Assembly: GCA_021797825.1 (NCBI GenBank)
Contig: JAJZZA010000010.1
Span: forward strand, 1 to 61,097
DNA: 61,097 nt
DNA from: Bacillota bacterium
Lineage (GTDB): Bacteria; Bacillota; Sulfobacillia; Sulfobacillales; Sulfobacillaceae
Reading direction: 5' to 3'
Part shown: positions 23,901 to 32,340 of the stretch, one piece after another
How the letters are laid out: the number at the start of each line of letters is the position of its first letter
Numbering within the stretch: the stretch's first letter is position 1
Notes under the pieces: generated by a model
What the model saw: the letters and a program-made list of their open reading frames with translations, nothing else
What the model was told of the DNA's origin: nothing
Databases searched by the model: none
Made by a program: the position numbers and the translations under genes

Positions 23901-24698
23901 ATGGTGCGGGAAGTGACGGACGTGGGCCTCTTAGAGGGACAGATGGCATTGGTGACGGGAATCGCCAACAAACGCAGCATTGGGTGGGGGATAGCCAAAG
24001 CTTTTGACCGGGAAGGGGCCACCTTGGCGGTGACCTATCAAAGCCCTCGCTTAAAGGAAAATTTAGACAGACTGCTACCTGAACTAAGCCGTCCTCCGCT
24101 GGTATTTCCCCTCGATGTGACGGATTCCGAGTCGCTTAAGGAATTGCGGGACGTTTTGACGCGAGAGTGGGGAAGGCTGCATACCCTGGTGCATTCAATC
24201 GCCCATGCCAACACCGAGGATTTATCGGGCCGGTTTTTGGACACTGAACGCGAGGGATACCTGATGGCGCTTGACATCAGTGCCTATTCGTTGACGGCGT
24301 TGACGCGGGAATTGCACGCCTTGTTGGTTGCCGCCGGAGGCGGCAGCGTGCTGACCATGACATACCAGGGATCGGTTCGGGTCATACCGAACTATAACGT
24401 CATGGGGGTTGCCAAGGCGGCGCTGGAGTCCTCTGTCCGGTATCTGGCCTGGGACCTGGGAAAGGACCGGATTCGGGTCAACGCGGTATCGGCGGGCCCC
24501 ATTAAAACCTTGGCGGCATCGGGGGTCAAGGGGATATCCGACGCGCTGCATGCCATCGAAGAGCGCGCCCCGATTCCGGAAAAGATTTCTCCTGATGACG
24601 TGGGTAACGCCGCAGCTTTTCTGGCGTCGGACTGGGCGCGCCATATCACCGGGCACGTGCTCTATGTGGATAGCGGTTTTCATATCATGGGATTTTAG
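23901..24698 (+). CDS. fabI: Enoyl-[acyl-carrier-protein] reductase [NADH] FabI
   Basis: This 265-residue short-chain dehydrogenase catalyses the last step of the fatty acid elongation cycle. It shows the FabI signature rather than that of general SDRs: VTGIANKRSIGWGIA for NADH binding, SIAHAN, and the Y-x6-K pair Tyr165/Lys172 in NYNVMGVAKAALESSVRYLA. AGPIKTLAASGVKG forms the substrate loop, and ASDWARHITGHVLYVDSG closes the protein. ATG 23901 lies 24 nt after the predicted transcription start; GTG 23922 is an alternative. A 3-hydroxybutyryl-CoA dehydrogenase gene follows 11 bp downstream, so the two are probably co-transcribed. Confidence 0.9.
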   Translation: MVREVTDVGLLEGQMALVTGIANKRSIGWGIAKAFDREGATLAVTYQSPRLKENLDRLLPELSRPPLVFPLDVTDSESLKELRDVLTREWGRLHTLVHSIAHANTEDLSGRFLDTEREGYLMALDISAYSLTALTRELHALLVAAGGGSVLTMTYQGSVRVIPNYNVMGVAKAALESSVRYLAWDLGKDRIRVNAVSAGPIKTLAASGVKGISDALHAIEERAPIPEKISPDDVGNAAAFLASDWARHITGHVLYVDSGFHIMGF

Positions 24699-24709
24699 GA
24701 GGAACGGCT

Positions 24710-25552
24710 GTGACGACGATTGCAGTAATCGGAGCGGGTACGATGGGTAGTGGCATCAGTCAGGTGGCGGCGCAGCATGGGTATCGCGTGTTGATGCTGG
24801 ACGCCGAACCGGGTGCCGTGGTCAGGGCGCGCATGCGAACGGGGGAACGGTTGGCGAAAGCGGTTAAAGAGGGCAAGCTCTCCGCCACAGATCGGGAAGG
24901 CATCTTGGACCGGCTGGTTGAGGCGGATTGGGCCGATTTTGGCGAGGCGAGTCTGGCTATCGAAGCGGTGCTGGAAATCATGGATGTCAAGAAAGAGATT
25001 TTTTCCCGGCTCGACGCGGTGTTGCCGGGCGACGCCGTTTTGGCCACCAACACCTCGTCCTTGTCCGTGACGGAAATTGCCAAAGCCACCAAGCGTCCGG
25101 ATAGGGTAGTGGGCATGCATTTCTTTAATCCGGCTCCGGTGATGAAATTGGTCGAGATTGTGCGTGGCGAAGAGACTTCGGACGAGACGGTGGACGTCGC
25201 GCAACGGGCTGCGCAAGCGATGGGGAAGGAAACCGTGCTGGTAGCCAAGGACACCCCGGGGTTTATCGTCAATCGGGTGCTGATGCCGCTTTTTATCGAA
25301 GCCATGCGGATTTTAGAGGAAGGCATCGCTTCCCCGGAGGACATCGATAAAGCGGTCAAACTGGGGCTCAATCATCCCATGGGGCCCCTTACCCTGGCTG
25401 ATTTGACAGGATTGGACGTCGACTTGCACGTGATGGACTACATGTTTAACGAGTTTCATGACGACCGGTTTGCGGCTCCGCTGGTTTTGCGGCGCCTGGT
25501 GCGGGCGGGCCGTCTCGGTCGGAAAACGGGCCACGGTTTTTACCGGTATTAG
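24710..25552 (+). CDS. hbd: 3-hydroxybutyryl-CoA dehydrogenase
   Basis: A 280-residue two-domain dehydrogenase acting on 3-hydroxyacyl-CoA with NAD(P). It has an N-terminal Rossmann fold with GAGTMG (8-13) and the LDAEP end of strand two. Catalytic His137 lies in VVGMHFFNPAPVMKLVEI, the substrate Ser/Asn is in ATNTSSLSV, and KDTPGFIVNRVL leads into the C-terminal helical domain with NHPMGPLTLADLTGLD and GRKTGHGFYRY. The length is that of the short bacterial family (about 280). GTG 24710 follows AGGAGGAACGGCT. It lies directly after fabI. The context says lipid or acyl-CoA metabolism but no butyrate operon is present. Confidence 0.9.
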   Translation: MTTIAVIGAGTMGSGISQVAAQHGYRVLMLDAEPGAVVRARMRTGERLAKAVKEGKLSATDREGILDRLVEADWADFGEASLAIEAVLEIMDVKKEIFSRLDAVLPGDAVLATNTSSLSVTEIAKATKRPDRVVGMHFFNPAPVMKLVEIVRGEETSDETVDVAQRAAQAMGKETVLVAKDTPGFIVNRVLMPLFIEAMRILEEGIASPEDIDKAVKLGLNHPMGPLTLADLTGLDVDLHVMDYMFNEFHDDRFAAPLVLRRLVRAGRLGRKTGHGFYRY

Positions 25553-25587
25553 ACGCCTGACGGGGAGATGCGGGTGCCGGGGATGCT

Positions 25588-25995
25588 TTAAGGATCATGG
25601 CGGGAACGGGGCGTCTCGCACCGAGACAAAAAGGCGTTTAGCGAGTCGCGTCGAACCGCCATTTCGTCCTTCCATTGCTCCAATCGCAAAAGGCCTAGCT
25701 GGGTGATCCGATAGACGCGGATCGGGGCTCCCGTATCTTCCATTTCCCACGAGGAGCTCAGAACGCCGGACGCCTCGAGATCGCGCAAGGTGCGGTAGAG
25801 CCTTCCGCTGTCAATGGTCCAGCGATCGGGCAGCATAGCCTGCAAACGCGCCATCAAGGATCCTCCATGGTCCGCCCGCTCCCACACCAGCAGCAGTAGA
25901 AACGCCTCTAAATGCTTGCCGGTCTGATACCGTCTGGGCTGCTCGGTCCGCGGGGCTCCGTGCGTTTCGGCAGCTGGCGGGAGTTCTTTGCTCAT
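25588..25995 (-). CDS. PadR-family transcriptional regulator
   Basis: 135 residues with a winged-helix of PadR type: HLEAFLLLLVWERADHGGSL, the recognition segment DSGRLYRTLRDLEASGVLSSSWE, a wing with PIRVYRITQLGLLRLEQW, and a short C-terminal helix. The N-terminal 25 residues are polar and probably unstructured. ATG 25995 overlaps the stop of the upstream exporter gene (ATGA), and AGGAG lies about nine bases before it within the exporter. It is the last gene of the aldolase-exporter-PadR operon. PadR proteins often repress the exporter they are linked to and respond to its substrate. Confidence 0.85.
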   Translation of the reverse strand: MSKELPPAAETHGAPRTEQPRRYQTGKHLEAFLLLLVWERADHGGSLMARLQAMLPDRWTIDSGRLYRTLRDLEASGVLSSSWEMEDTGAPIRVYRITQLGLLRLEQWKDEMAVRRDSLNAFLSRCETPRSRHDP

Positions 25996-27515
25996 GAGCC
26001 CTCTGCTCCTTGGTCGCTTATCGCGATTTGTTTTTGTGAATCGATTCGGGGGCCTTTTGGGGCCGCCGCGGGCGGCTGGGCGAGAGTGGCCAGCCCGACC
26101 ACGGCAAATCCGACTCCGGACCAGAACACGCCGCGGAACCCCCAGAGAAACCACAGCGCATATTGGGAATTGGAGTGGCTTGGGGTGGCCCCCAAGCCGT
26201 GCGCCATCCACACCAGGGACAAGATAATAGAGGCAAAGGCCACGCCCATGGCTCTGCCCAAGTTGCGCTGGGTGGCCAGCAGGCTGGAGGCGAGGCCCGT
26301 GTCCGGTTTGGCCACGGCATTAAGCACGGCCGCATTCTGGGGCGAGGAAAACAGTCCGGCCGCGGTGCCTATCACCAGCAGCAGCGCCCAAACTTGCCAC
26401 AGCGGTGGCGTGGCGGGCAAAACCGCAAACAACACGTCGGCCACAATAAACAACCCCAGAGCGATGCGGCCGGGCACCAACACGCCGTACCGGTCCGACA
26501 TGCGCCCGCCCCAGGGTGAGACCACAATCATGGCCAGGGCTTGCGGGACCAAGCTCAGCCCAATCAGACCGATCGGAAGATGGAGTTCTTCCTTAAGGTA
26601 GAAAGGGAGGAGAAAGGCGGGGAACATCATGAGCACCCAATATGCCAGGCCGGAAATCATGTTGAGGCTAAAGGCCCGGATGCGAAACAGGCGAAGCGGG
26701 ATTAAAGGCAGGGCCACGGTCTTTTCGACCCGCACAAACCCATAAACCGCCAGACCGGTCAAAATTAAGAGGACCCAACCCGCGGGCCGGTGCAGGTTGA
26801 CCAGAGAAAATTGAAAAAGCGAGGTGGCGAGCATAAAGAGCAATGCTCCTGGCCAATCCAACGTCCGCAGGTGGAACGCGCGGTCGCGGGCAAATCGGGG
26901 AAGATATCGCCAGGATCCCAGAAGTCCCCAAATGCCGACCGGCAGATTAATCCAGAAAATGCTACGCCAGCCGTAGGTCGCGGTCAATAGCCCGCCCAAC
27001 GGGGGGCCGGCCAAAGTGCCCGCTGCTACCACCGAACCAATCAATCCGAGCGCCTTGCCGCGCTGCTCCGGGGGGAATATCAACGCAATGATGGCCATGA
27101 CATTGGCCATAATGATGGCCCCGCCGAACCCTTGGAAAATCCGCGCGGCGACCAGCGCCGAGAAATCCGGAGAGACGGCACATGCGACCGAGCCCAGCAC
27201 AAAGACGGCAATGCCTGCCAGAAATACTTCGCGGCGTCCCAGCCAATCCGCCAGGCGACCGGCCACCGGCAGGGTTCCGGTAATGACCAGCAAATACGCG
27301 GTAACGATCCACTGCAAGGTGGCGATGGGCATCATAAACGTCTTTTGCAGGACCGGCAAGGCCACATTGACGACGGACGCATCAACGTTGACCATAAACG
27401 TCCCCGTAGTCGCCGCGGCGAAACTCAGCCAGAGGGCGCGTCCCGAAAGCTCCATGGCCCGTAGCGGTGCCCGCGAGTGGGGACTCGCGGACACCAGCGG
27501 CTGGTTGCCAGGCAT
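25992..27515 (-). CDS. DHA2-family (EmrB/QacA-like) multidrug exporter
   Basis: A 507-residue major facilitator with the 14-helix pattern of DHA2 drug:H+ antiporters. The first helix carries NVDASVVNVALPVLQ (motif D1). Motif A reads GRLADWLGRREVFLAG and motif B ARIFQGFGGAIIM. Motif C is in VVAAGTLAGPPLGGLL, followed by WRSIFWINLPVG, which is characteristic of the family. The ATG 27515 overlaps the stop of the upstream class II aldolase by one base (TAATG), and its own stop overlaps the PadR start. It probably exports a toxic or antimicrobial compound under PadR control. Confidence 0.9.
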   Translation of the reverse strand: MPGNQPLVSASPHSRAPLRAMELSGRALWLSFAAATTGTFMVNVDASVVNVALPVLQKTFMMPIATLQWIVTAYLLVITGTLPVAGRLADWLGRREVFLAGIAVFVLGSVACAVSPDFSALVAARIFQGFGGAIIMANVMAIIALIFPPEQRGKALGLIGSVVAAGTLAGPPLGGLLTATYGWRSIFWINLPVGIWGLLGSWRYLPRFARDRAFHLRTLDWPGALLFMLATSLFQFSLVNLHRPAGWVLLILTGLAVYGFVRVEKTVALPLIPLRLFRIRAFSLNMISGLAYWVLMMFPAFLLPFYLKEELHLPIGLIGLSLVPQALAMIVVSPWGGRMSDRYGVLVPGRIALGLFIVADVLFAVLPATPPLWQVWALLLVIGTAAGLFSSPQNAAVLNAVAKPDTGLASSLLATQRNLGRAMGVAFASIILSLVWMAHGLGATPSHSNSQYALWFLWGFRGVFWSGVGFAVVGLATLAQPPAAAPKGPRIDSQKQIAISDQGAEGS

Positions 27516-28192
27516 TAGCGCTGGCTTCCGAATACCGCCATCCGGGCTCGCACTGCCTGGGCGGCTTCCTCGGGCAATACCTGGGCGCCCCCCAACCAGG
27601 CGGCGGCCAGCGTTAGTTCCGCGGCCTCATCGAGCGTCGTCAATAAGTCGGCGGTGGAGTCGGGACTGTCATGAAACACCAGCACGCCATGGTTGGCCAT
27701 CATCACTGCGGGAAGCCCCGGTTGGTTCCGGGCGACGTCTAAAATGGCGGATACCGATCGTTCCGAACCGCGCGGGGCCCAAGCCACGACCGGGATGGGT
27801 TCGGTCACGCCAAATCGCAGCATCGGCTCGTACGTCAAGGGAAGATCACGATGCGCCACCGCAAACGCGGTCAGATGCGGCGCATGCGAATGGATTACGG
27901 CGCCCACTTGTTGGCGTGCCTGGTAGATGCCCGTGTGCATCTGAACAATTTCCTGCATGGCGGGTTGCATCTCGCCGGACAAAACGGTTCCGTCGAGAGT
28001 CAGGATGGCGAAATCTTCGGCGGTAATCCGCGCGATCGACCCGCCGCGGGTCATAACCACCCGGTTTCCGTCAATTCTGGCGGAGAGATTGGCGTGGGCG
28101 CCGCGAAACAGCATGCCGGCCTCAGCGAGCCGTCGTGCCGCCGCCACCAATGCCTCCCTCGCGGCCGCCTCGGTGAATACGTTGCTCGTCAT
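27515..28192 (-). CDS. Class II aldolase/adducin-family protein
   Basis: 225 residues with the zinc-dependent class II aldolase fold: GMLFRGAHANLSARIDGNRVVMTRGG for phosphate and substrate contact, VIHSHAPHLTAFA with two of the zinc ligands and MANHGVLVFHDS with the third. Relatives include L-fuculose-phosphate and L-ribulose-5-phosphate enzymes; the substrate cannot be told here. In many members the catalytic acid lies in S-S-E-x-x-x-H; here the block reads QPAMQEIVQMHTGIY, which is divergent. ATG 28192 follows AAGAAGGAG. It is the first gene of an operon with the exporter and PadR gene. Confidence 0.8.
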   Translation of the reverse strand: MTSNVFTEAAAREALVAAARRLAEAGMLFRGAHANLSARIDGNRVVMTRGGSIARITAEDFAILTLDGTVLSGEMQPAMQEIVQMHTGIYQARQQVGAVIHSHAPHLTAFAVAHRDLPLTYEPMLRFGVTEPIPVVAWAPRGSERSVSAILDVARNQPGLPAVMMANHGVLVFHDSPDSTADLLTTLDEAAELTLAAAWLGGAQVLPEEAAQAVRARMAVFGSQR

Positions 28193-28480
28193 AATGCCCG
28201 CTCCTTCTTTCTTCGTGGTTTCACCATAAAGCGGGTATCTCGTGAGAACCCGTGTCGCTAACTTTCCGGCAGGTTTTGGGCGGCCGGGTGCCGACGTATT
28301 GATTGCCGACGGGTTAGGATGTGTTGGGTAACCGAGCGTATACTGGCAACAACTCCTAACCGCATATTACCGGAAAAGGTACTATACTGCAAGATGCAGT
28401 AAGGCGAGTGAAGTCCACGCCATTGTTGGCGGTTGCTGATAGAATCTGGTGGCAGACGGCAATCTACCGGGATTCATTTC

Positions 28481-28509
28481 TTGACCCACAGCCCCACACC
28501 TGATAAGAT
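28481..28509 (+). promoter_or_regulatory. Promoter of the tRNA-Gly/Cys/Val operon
   Basis: TTGACC (28481-28486), 17-bp spacer, TAAGAT (28504-28509), ten bases before the first tRNA. The remainder of 28193-28480 holds the ribosome site of the aldolase gene at its left edge and no recognisable gene. Confidence 0.75.
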
Positions 28510-28518
28510 GAATCGTGT

Positions 28519-28593
28519 GCGGAAGTAGCTCAGCGGTAGAGCATCGCCTTGCCAAGGCGAGGGTCGCGGGTTCAAATCCCGTCTTCCGCTCCA
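28519..28593 (+). tRNA. tRNA-Gly (GCC)
   Basis: Acceptor GCGGAAG pairs with CTTCCGC. D-arm AGCTC, anticodon loop TTGCCAA with anticodon GCC on stem TCGCC/GGCGA, T-arm GCGGG-TTCAAAT-CCCGT, discriminator T and encoded CCA. Confidence 0.97.
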
Positions 28594-28612
28594 TACTATC
28601 GCCTTATTGCAG

Positions 28613-28687
<75 letters not shown>

Positions 28688-28693
28688 GGACGT

Positions 28694-28771
28694 GGGTGGT
28701 TAGCTCAGTTGGTTAGAGCGCTCGCTTGACATGCGAGAGGTTCAGAGGTTCGAGTCCTCTACCGCCCACCA
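28694..28771 (+). tRNA. tRNA-Val (GAC)
   Basis: Acceptor GGGTGGT pairs with ACCGCCC. Anticodon loop TTGACAT with GAC on stem CTCGC/GCGAG, T-arm AGAGG-TTCGAGT-CCTCT, then ACCA. It is followed by AAAATTTGA, a terminator and two GTCACCA motifs, as in the tRNA-Phe repeats. Confidence 0.97.
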
Positions 28772-28782
28772 AAAATTTGAGG

Positions 28783-28809
28783 CCCCGCAAGCGATTGCGG
28801 GGTTCTTTT
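28783..28809 (+). terminator. Rho-independent terminator of the tRNA operon
   Basis: CCCCGCAA (28783-28790), loop GCGA, TTGCGGGG (28795-28802), then TTCTTTT. Confidence 0.9.
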
Positions 28810-28834
28810 GTGCGGTTTGTTGGGTTTGGCCCGC

Positions 28835-28854
28835 GTCACCACCAGCCGTCACCA
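28835..28854 (+). repeat. Paired GTCACCA motifs beside tRNA-Val
   Basis: GTCACCA at 28835-28841 and 28848-28854. The first starts 64 bp after the tRNA end; the comparable right-arm motif in the tRNA-Phe repeats starts 70-73 bp after the tRNA core. The rest of 28855-29348 contains no gene I can support. Confidence 0.5.
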
Positions 28855-29348
28855 TGAGCGAAAATCCATCATTCCTTCTGTGGTCAGATTACGTCTTCCC
28901 CGAGTCCAACATCGTGAGACCGATTAAGATCCCATCCACTAAGCTTCGCCGGCGCTGAGGTGCAGCATCTGTCCCCAAGTCTGCGGTGGCTTTCCCAGGT
29001 GACGGAACGGCTCTTCCCGGGGTTTCAAGCCGAATTGCACAGTAAACGAAACATACTGTCGCACGTTCGCGGGCCATTCAGATGGTAACGCACGACGCGG
29101 TCAAACGTCTGTCAAGTCTCACGGTATTTGGCGTAAAATGTGGGGGTTTTTCTCAAATTGCGTGTCACCAGCGTTCGTCGTGCTGTCCGGCCAGGTTATC
29201 GCTGACCGGGCGGACCATCCAGAGTGTGCCAACTGTCGCAGGAGTTCGGGACCACCCGTTCCGGCCAAAAAATCCCGCAATCAAGAGCGGACCAAGCCGA
29301 CGATTGGCGATTCCCATCAAAACGGATCAGTTGTCGCGATATGCGGCC

Positions 29349-30824
29349 TTATTGCCCTTGCGCTTTTTTAAAGAGCCAAATGTTGTGTCGGTGCGCCACC
29401 AATGTCCACTGGGGATCTGTGCGCAAGGTGTGAAACCAGTGGTGGAGATTCGTCGGTGACGTCAACTCATTAGACATATCGTTCATATCCATAAAGGCAT
29501 ATGTTCCCCTCGGGCTCGTTTTCAAATTTTGCGTGGTAATTAGGCTTAGATAACGCCGGTTGGCGAGCAATGCCAAGTCCTTGTTCATCCCAATAAGCGG
29601 CGCATTAACCGGGATTTCCCGCGAAATACGGGCCAGAACATCGGTATAAGGTTGACGGAACGATACGAGTTGGCCCGAACTCTTCGTGAAAAGCAAAAAT
29701 AATACAATGGCCATACCAATCGGAATCAACCATTTGGAGCGCAGGCGAATGGAAGGCCATACGCTTAGTGAGGTGGCAAAAAGAAAAGGTACGGCAGGAA
29801 TCCAATACTGGTGCCACAAATAAATCTGGGAGCGGAATCCGGACAGTCCATTGAATGCAAACACTGCGAGAATGGGCAGACCATAAGGCGTGCGCACGGC
29901 ACCCACAAAAGGCAGAATCACCCCAACACCTGTGAGCAAAACAATCCAGGATGCCATAACATTGACGCGAGTCCACGCCTTCAGCAGGATATCAGGATGC
30001 CCTAACACATTGCGGATGGCATGCGTCGGCGATGATCCCAACCATCCGTAAGTGACTCGCCACACGGCCACGCCATGGGGGTAGATCCATGGCATGACGA
30101 CTAAAAAATCTACGAGAACCGTACCGGCACCAATGGCGAAAGCGGACCATCCACACTTCCACTCGCGACGTAAGAGCAATCCGATACCAAATACTGCGCT
30201 GACAGCGGCGCCCACATCCTTGGTTGCCGATGCCACGACAAGCCCCAGAATAAATAGTCTTAACCGTTGTGTTTCCAATGCCCAGATAGACAAGAAAAAG
30301 GCCGGGATCATCATCACGTCAGGGTGCCAGTCAAAAATGGCCGAACCAATGATGGGCGGATAGAACGCAAACAACAGTATCCAGCCGATGCGATCAAGCG
30401 CGTCTAATTGATACTTGGCGAAATAATACCAAAGACCGATAAATCCGGAGCTTAAGGCAAGAATTTGCAAGAGCAGGATACCTGGTTGTCCGATGAATCG
30501 ATACAGAAGGCCGATGGGGTAAAGAATGTAGCTGGCGGAATCGGCCAGGGCAGGATATCCCACCATGGTATCGTAAGCTTTCCAGTGCCCCTGTCCAATC
30601 AACCACAGGGCTTGGCTGTACCATGCCATGTCCATGCCGTGGGCGTGCCAACTCTCCAGTCGCCAAAGATCTAACATTGTTGCCGCGATAGCTAAGATGA
30701 TCGCCAAAAAAATCGGAACAACACGTTCTCTTCGGTCCAGCACATTCCTTGAATGCATTCGCGCCGCTTTCCACACTGCGTGTCCCCACCCTTTAGTTGA
30801 TTGCTCGCGTTGTGGCTTCGACAC
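29349..30824 (-). CDS. DUF2079-family integral membrane protein (GT-C-like)
   Basis: 491 residues with about ten membrane helices. The first luminal loop after helix one reads WHAHGMDMAWYSQALWLIGQG, matching the D-L-G-x-x-x-Q-A-L-W motif of DUF2079 proteins, which resemble GT-C glycosyltransferases. Further landmarks are DWHPDVMMIPAFFL and WHQYWIPAVPFLF. The soluble C-terminal segment (LARISREIPVNAPL, LALLANRRYLS) is also typical. The acceptor and donor are unknown. The gene is richer in A+T than its neighbours and lies in the segment downstream of tRNA-Val, consistent with transfer. ATG 30824 is the assumed start. Confidence 0.75.
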   Translation of the reverse strand: MSKPQREQSTKGWGHAVWKAARMHSRNVLDRRERVVPIFLAIILAIAATMLDLWRLESWHAHGMDMAWYSQALWLIGQGHWKAYDTMVGYPALADSASYILYPIGLLYRFIGQPGILLLQILALSSGFIGLWYYFAKYQLDALDRIGWILLFAFYPPIIGSAIFDWHPDVMMIPAFFLSIWALETQRLRLFILGLVVASATKDVGAAVSAVFGIGLLLRREWKCGWSAFAIGAGTVLVDFLVVMPWIYPHGVAVWRVTYGWLGSSPTHAIRNVLGHPDILLKAWTRVNVMASWIVLLTGVGVILPFVGAVRTPYGLPILAVFAFNGLSGFRSQIYLWHQYWIPAVPFLFATSLSVWPSIRLRSKWLIPIGMAIVLFLLFTKSSGQLVSFRQPYTDVLARISREIPVNAPLIGMNKDLALLANRRYLSLITTQNLKTSPRGTYAFMDMNDMSNELTSPTNLHHWFHTLRTDPQWTLVAHRHNIWLFKKAQGQ

Positions 30825-31195
30825 CAGCCACTATTACCATTTCGTTAACTGTAACAGAGTCAGGTTGCGCAACTGCAACGAATTACGCCCTTTTGGTGGT
30901 TTGAAAAGACGTATTCCTGTTTCCGGATCGTGTACGAGCTCGTTTTCTTGATGTTCCAGACAGTCAGTCGATATTGAAGGGCCGTTACTAGAACGCCTAA
31001 GCCATCGATTACGCTCCGACGAAATTTAATAGATGAGGATTCCGGTTCAAAGCGAGTGAGGCACGAAATCACCCCGATGCTGAATTCAAACAGTTGCGCC
31101 TCGCAACGGGATTTCCCGAGCCTGAATCGGAGGGAGATCGACGCACGCGCATCGGGGGGGCATCGATGACCGTGTCAAAGGTCTGCCCGGACTTC
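30825..31195. other. Gene-free stretch
   Basis: 370 bp of fairly AT-rich sequence between the DUF2812 and DUF2079 genes, both on the - strand. It should hold the DUF2079 promoter, but no clear -35/-10 pair or repeat is seen. Confidence 0.35.
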
Positions 31196-31720
31196 TCAGG
31201 ATCGCCGTTGCATACCGTGGGCATTTCGCCGCGTATTCAGGTAGCCATAGCTCAAAAAGAGCAGTATGCTTCCCCAGATACCCAGTATCGGCAACCGGAT
31301 GCCAGGACCCGGAAGGCTGTATGTCGGCGAAAACAACGGATTCCCACGACCAGGACGCTCCCCAAGAGGCGCTGAATGCGTCGGTAGTGCTGTTGCAAGG
31401 AGGTGCGATAACGCGTAGTCCCCGCGCCCGGACCAGGTTCGCCGAAAATACCGCCAGCCCTTGAGTGTGCTCTGGGATTGCCAGCCGGCGTCTTGAAACA
31501 AATCGACATAATTTTGGAATTCCTCTTTTTGTTTGAGGCCAGGTCGATAGTCCGGCCGGTACACGTAACGAGCTAACGGGTTGCTGCTGAATACTGCGTA
31601 AAAGAGATACATCTTCTCGAAATGCCATCCCGCCTGAGACAGTTTTTCAAGCCGCCGTTTTTCTTTTTGATAATCCCAAACCAGCCACAGGTTTGGTCTT
31701 ATTGCGGTTGATCGATTCAT
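31196..31720 (-). CDS. DUF2812-domain membrane-associated protein
   Basis: 174 residues. The DUF2812 domain reads YQKEKRRLEKLSQAGWHFEKM, then YVYRPDYRPGLKQKEEFQNYVDLFQDAGWQ and GWRYFRR. A predicted membrane helix near the C terminus (LGIWGSILLFLSYGYL) ends the protein. In Firmicutes, DUF2812 proteins are commonly encoded after a PadR-family regulator, which is the case here: the broken padR-like gene lies directly upstream and its stop overlaps this start by about 4 bp. The family's function is unknown. The region between the domain and the helix is low in recognisable sequence. Confidence 0.75.
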   Translation of the reverse strand: MNRSTAIRPNLWLVWDYQKEKRRLEKLSQAGWHFEKMYLFYAVFSSNPLARYVYRPDYRPGLKQKEEFQNYVDLFQDAGWQSQSTLKGWRYFRRTWSGRGDYALSHLLATALPTHSAPLGERPGRGNPLFSPTYSLPGPGIRLPILGIWGSILLFLSYGYLNTRRNAHGMQRRS

Positions 31721-32131
31721 GGATGGTGCCCCCTCTCGCTATCAAAAATGTTTCGGGCATTGGCCGCCATGGCTTCGAGGCGAGCGGTTTCGCCTTCTAA
31801 GACCGCATGTTCAGATGCGGTAATGGCGTACATCTTGCGGCGGGGATCCGACCCTAGCGGCGCTTTGGTGCTGATGGTCCATCCGATTTTTAACAGCGTG
31901 GTGATCGCCGTGTACAATGTTCCGGCTCCTATTCGCACGCGTCCATCGCTTATCGTCTCGATCCTGCATAATCCCGTATCGGTGCAACGGGTCTTGGCAC
32001 AGCACCAAGAGAATGGAGAAAACGGCTTCGCTCAACGGCAACAGACCGGCAGTCTTAGACAAATCCCCGTCAGCTCCGGGCGCAGGTGGATAATTATACC
32101 TCAGATATAGCGAGTTATAATCTAGCGACAT
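31717..32131 (-). pseudogene. PadR-family regulator with a frameshift
   Basis: The first part, frame starting at 32131, reads LLPLSEAVFSILLVLCQDPLHRYGIMQD. The second part, in another frame, reads IETISDGRVRIGAGTLYTAITTLLKIG and continues to RKMYAITASEHAVLEGE. Together they form a normal PadR winged helix of about 110 residues; the break is near 31965, where two bases appear to be missing after CAGGAT. The gene is upstream of and coupled to the DUF2812 gene. It may be a true pseudogene, a recoding site or an assembly error. Confidence 0.75.
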
Positions 32132-32136
32132 TACTT

Positions 32137-32165
32137 ATAAGATAAGGCGAGATATCGTTTGTCAA
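32137..32165 (-). promoter_or_regulatory. Promoter of the padR-DUF2812 operon
   Basis: On the - strand, TTGACA (32165-32160) is followed after 17 bp by TCTTAT; TTATAA is two bases further. The surrounding 60 bp are strongly AT-rich, as is usual for PadR operators. Confidence 0.5.
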
Positions 32166-32340
32166 TACATACCGCTGGGGCAATGATGATAACCGGTAAC
32201 CCGCGGAATCGGCACGCGATATCTTTGAATGACCGTTTAAATGGCGCCCCGGATCGCCGCAGCTAACCCGCATAATGGTGCGGGCGTGCGCGTATACTAC
32301 CGCAAATGGGATCATCTGGTTGCGAAAGGTTGGTGGCGCG

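Noticed and set aside
29082-29459. 125-residue + strand frame after the tRNA operon
   Set aside because: No family resemblance, and it overlaps the 3' end of the DUF2079 gene on the other strand.
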